From: Amyelois transitella
Lineage: Eukaryota; Arthropoda; Insecta; Lepidoptera; Pyralidae
Direction: 5' to 3'
DNA length: 64,000 nt
NCBI RefSeq assembly: GCF_032362555.1
Contig: NC_083518.1
Location: 3,546,501 to 3,610,500, forward strand
A program made the translations under genes and the position numbers. The notes beneath the pieces were generated by a model. The model was not told where the DNA came from. It made no database searches and worked only from the letters and a program-made list of their open reading frames with translations. Positions 60,701 to 64,000 of this stretch are shown one piece after another (positions within the stretch are counted from its first letter, which is position 1; each line of letters opens with the position of its first letter).

Positions 60701-63250
60701 CGTTGTATGAAGTTGTTCCTCGCATAGGCGATTTATTAGGCCAAAAAGTAGTGATTCAGCTTCCTTTAAACCACACGGTTCATCTTTTCGCAACGCGTTC
60801 CTTTTCCAAATAAAATAACAATATAAAAACGAAAGTAATTGTAACCACACTTGTGCCGGAAGTGACGACCACGTCCGCTTCCCACAAGCACATGCAGGGA
60901 ATGTTATAAATTGTCAAATTTATGTCACAGCACATAACAATGAATTGTGTAATAGCCCGCGAAAAATGTTTAAAGAACTTTGTGGCTTTAGTGAGACCGC
61001 GCTTGTAATGGAATTTAACCGATTTCACAAATTGATAACGTCTCCATCCCTTGCCGGTTAGTCAGAGTCAATAGTAACAAACACATTTTACTTGTCAAGT
61101 CTTTGTCCCTTGCGGGGTGACAAAGTTAGAAAAACTAATTGAGGCATACTTAGTAACAACTAATGGTAACAAATAGTAGTAGCTTTATATAAAAAAAAAC
61201 AATATGTACAAAACTCTTCCGTTACTGCGTGACTGACGGACAACTTATGTCAAGAGACAGGAAATTTAGTATAAATGATCTTAACGTGGTCTAGGGTGTT
61301 GCTAAGAGGGATTTCTCGAAATTCCTAAACGGGACTTAACAGGATATTTCGTTTTACGCGGGCGGAGCCGCGGGCGTCCTCTAGTACAAGATAAACAAGT
61401 CGTTTTGCTAAACGACTTACCTAACAATCCTGCTATATCCTGCGACATAATATTCATCAATTTTTCATGACATTCCACGTAGCCCGTAAATGTCAATCAT
61501 ACGAGCAAACTTTATATTTTTCTTTTAGACGATGGACTACTAACTTGCCTCTATTTTAATTTCATCTTTACGCGATGTAGCTAACCATGGCCCTTAAGTC
61601 TATTTGAGACTATCGGCTCTGACTGCCTCGTAATGAATAAAGAGGCATGTCTTCTTCAACGCTAGGATGCGTTTGTCCTAGTTACCTAACTGGAGAGGAG
61701 CGCGTAAAATTAATTGTTATTGTACCTAATAGTTATTTTGAATGCCTAATTGTTCATTGTTAACACAATGTATAAATTGTATAAGAACAGTCACAAGCTT
61801 CAGGCCACGGGAGCGGTCACAAGAAAGTGAAAACAATCACGTGTGGAATGGTGAGTAAAAACAGAAATTTCTTACATAATAATAGCACTGAAAAGAAGTC
61901 AAAAGTCAAGTAACGTTGTTGTGCTAAGGTACAGTTCGTGATACAAACATGCCGACTTTAGCGTAGGAGCATAGGTAACCTTTTACACTTTGCTTTACAT
62001 GAAAGATATTGTCATAGGAAACAAGTTAGGAATAAGTTAATTGAATATAATGTATAATATAGGTAACCTGGGTTCGTCTGGTTAAATTATAAGAAAATAG
62101 AATTAAAGAAAATTCAGAAAATTATAAATATCACGACACGGCACGGATAAGAACTTTTCCTTGTACCTCACTATTTTGACTAAAGTGAAAAAAAGACTTA
62201 CAATTTTTTTTCAAAGCTTTTTGTCGATCATTGTACTCCAAACTAAGCTTAACTTTTTGCTCCAATCCTGAGCACTCATAAGTCACAAATCGCGTGACTC
62301 GAGTTATTGCTCACACTGTTCTAAAATCAAATATATATAATTTGGAGCCAATTTTCGAAAGTGTTTTCTGAGCGGAATGTTTGTGGTGATTGTGCAATAA
62401 ACTTCCATGACATTTGCAAGAAAGTGGATAGCTTTTACCGCTATATTTATTTGACTTATCCATTCCCAGAGCTTTTCAGTCAGGTTATTACACGAAACAC
62501 CTCCTCGAACCACTTGATGTTCCACGGCTCATATATGTAGATCCGGTCTGATTTCTCACTCTACAAGGGTTACCTTACCTATATGAGATCATAGTTACAC
62601 ACCCGGTTATCTGAAATGTGCAGGTATCTTCACCGTAAGAAAGAATATATTTTAGCAAAAAAAAAAAACTTATGACACAATTCAGTAAAGATTAATTGGT
62701 AGTGGTCCTGTTGTGACTTTGATTCAACTCTGTGCTTCACGCTTTTTATTCGGGTACACACTAAACATAATAAAACTTAAGTCAAAATAATTTTCCACAT
62801 CGTTTTTACGTTACCACACCAAAATGTGATGATTTATTTGTTCACATATTTATGGAAGCAATCTTTAATATTTACTGCCTATTGTGAGCGCAGACAACTC
62901 GACTTGTTATCATTATGAAAAGAGGGATTACTCCAAATAATGTCTATAGAAAGTTAAGTCGGCTTGAAAGGAACCTGTTCAAATGTTTTTTGTATTGTTA
63001 AAATGTTCCCAGACATTCAACTGCGAAAATAATATGAACATCCGGAGACTAAAGTAAAATAAAATACATACGAGTACCATGCCACCTGTTTCCAACAGAA
63101 ACTATGACTTTCGACTAGCCAGGATCAAATCCCGGACGTTATTGTTGAAAGTCAAGTCACTCTTGACTTGACTGGGTACCTGGGAATTTATGAGGCATCC
63201 TAAGGTATTATTCTCATGTTCACATTTCTAATTCGAAGCTTGGAATATCG
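57721..63250. other. Non-coding stretch with candidate regulatory blocks
   Basis: No gene is supported. 58,565-58,735 and 59,240-59,450 are GC-richer, apparently single-copy blocks; the second contains an ATTTGCAT octamer at about 59,334. Repeat fragments: family E at 59,715-59,830 and 61,340-61,395; family A at 60,095-60,200, 61,035-61,130 and 61,525-61,640; family C at 62,585-62,640. Short frames lack similarity to known proteins. Confidence 0.45.
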
Positions 63251-63261
63251 TGGAGTTGACG

Positions 63262-63465
63262 TTTTTGAAGTAAATATTACAGCATAGTCTGTTACCGCTT
63301 CTTCTACACTGACGTTTTGGAAGGAGTACTAAACTTTGTATAAACTAATTTATTCGAAGGCAACCAATGATGTGAAACCAAAAGATGTGACAATTAATAA
63401 GTGATGTTCGAAATGTCCCATAATAAAGAATATTTTTTTGATTTGACTTATACTTAGGTTTCCTT
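63262..63465 (+). repeat. Family D retroposon tail, second copy
   Basis: AGTCTGTTACCGCTTCTTCT, ACACTGACGTTTTGGAAGGA and an AATAAAGAATATT end match the copy at 20,055-20,245 with moderate divergence. Confidence 0.55.
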
Positions 63466-63788
63466 TTAAAACATCCATAAAAGAAAGAATAATTCTTCTC
63501 TGTCAACAAGAACTTAACAAACATCATATTAATATCTGATATAAAAAGCATAGAGATAAAATCTCTTTGAGTTGATACAATAATCATAAAAGATCATTCA
63601 CAAAGATATAAACTAGATTGCGTAAGAGAACGCTTGACTTCCAGAATCATTGACTTTTATAATGTAGTCTGGACTTCATATGCTTTGTGAAAATGACCCA
63701 TGTGATAATATATATAGTCGTAAGTATCCATAGAAATACTTCTGCAAATTATATCGCTTCTATGATATATTTTTTTAGAACATGGATA

Positions 63789-63818
63789 ATTTATCAATGG
63801 AGTATTCCATTGATAAAT
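63789..63818. repeat. 13-bp hairpin with 4-nt loop
   Basis: ATTTATCAATGGA (63,789-63,801) and TCCATTGATAAAT (63,806-63,818) are exact reverse complements around GTAT. AT-rich flanks follow. Confidence 0.7.
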
Positions 63819-64000
63819 AATACAAAAAAATATATATTCTTTTTTTACATTTCAGACAAAATAATACACACTGGCACTCAGGCACATTCATCTCAAGCAG
63901 TTTTTATCTTGATTAAATAATGGGTTTATGTTCCCTTGCGCAGGTAGCGGATGTCAGACGGGAGTCTCTTAGTGAAAAAAAACCTCATTTACACCCAATC

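Noticed and set aside
1-64000. CRISPR array, bacterial operons or a prophage
   Set aside because: No regularly spaced direct repeats and no bacterial gene organisation; the genes are spliced animal genes.

Overview
The window reads as nuclear DNA of a lepidopteran insect, probably a moth. The genes are intron-bearing and AT-rich. The host genes are animal genes with insect-type sequence. The interspersed repeats are ones I recognise from moth and butterfly genomes: a retroposon with a TATG tail, a second short family ending in TTTTATGTATG, and a Mag-type Ty3/Gypsy element with very short LTRs. The species cannot be named from the sequence alone.

Layout. 1-24,390 has no gene I can establish. 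It holds a decayed pogo-type DNA transposon (7607-8924), a Mag-family LTR retrotransposon with identical 81-bp LTRs and a GAATC target duplication (11,904-16,218), many short retroposon copies, a CTCF-like site (about 6156) and a microRNA-precursor-like hairpin (4622-4691). 24,394-38,932 is a compact cluster of five host genes: ALKBH1 (minus), COA6 (plus), THADA (plus), NAA38 (minus) and a ZAD C2H2 zinc-finger gene (plus). I resolved exon boundaries by matching splice sites and codon phase; each predicted protein reads through without a break. 39,690-45,300 holds a gene for a protein with AKAP2/MISP-like charged repeats. Its coding sequence appears to start in an exon with only three codons (MGE) and continue 2.7 kb downstream. 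45,300-64,000 has no gene I can support: retroposon fragments, several tight fold-back hairpins and some GC-richer blocks that may be conserved regulatory DNA.

How the genes relate. ALKBH1 and THADA belong to families that act on tRNA modification. COA6 serves cytochrome c oxidase assembly in mitochondria, where ALKBH1 also works in other animals. ALKBH1 and COA6 are head to head across about 450 bp and may share a promoter. COA6 and THADA are head to tail with about 290 bp between coding regions. THADA and NAA38 converge. NAA38 is the Sm-like auxiliary subunit of the NatC N-terminal acetyltransferase. These are housekeeping genes, and their grouping may simply reflect a gene-dense island.

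I found no convincing wholly new biological system. The best leads are the hairpin at 4622-4691, the exact 31-bp fold-back at 51,555-51,620, the retroposon family whose mobility is shown by target duplications at four copies, the gene with a three-codon first coding exon, and a possible unrecognised exon at 18,397-18,714.
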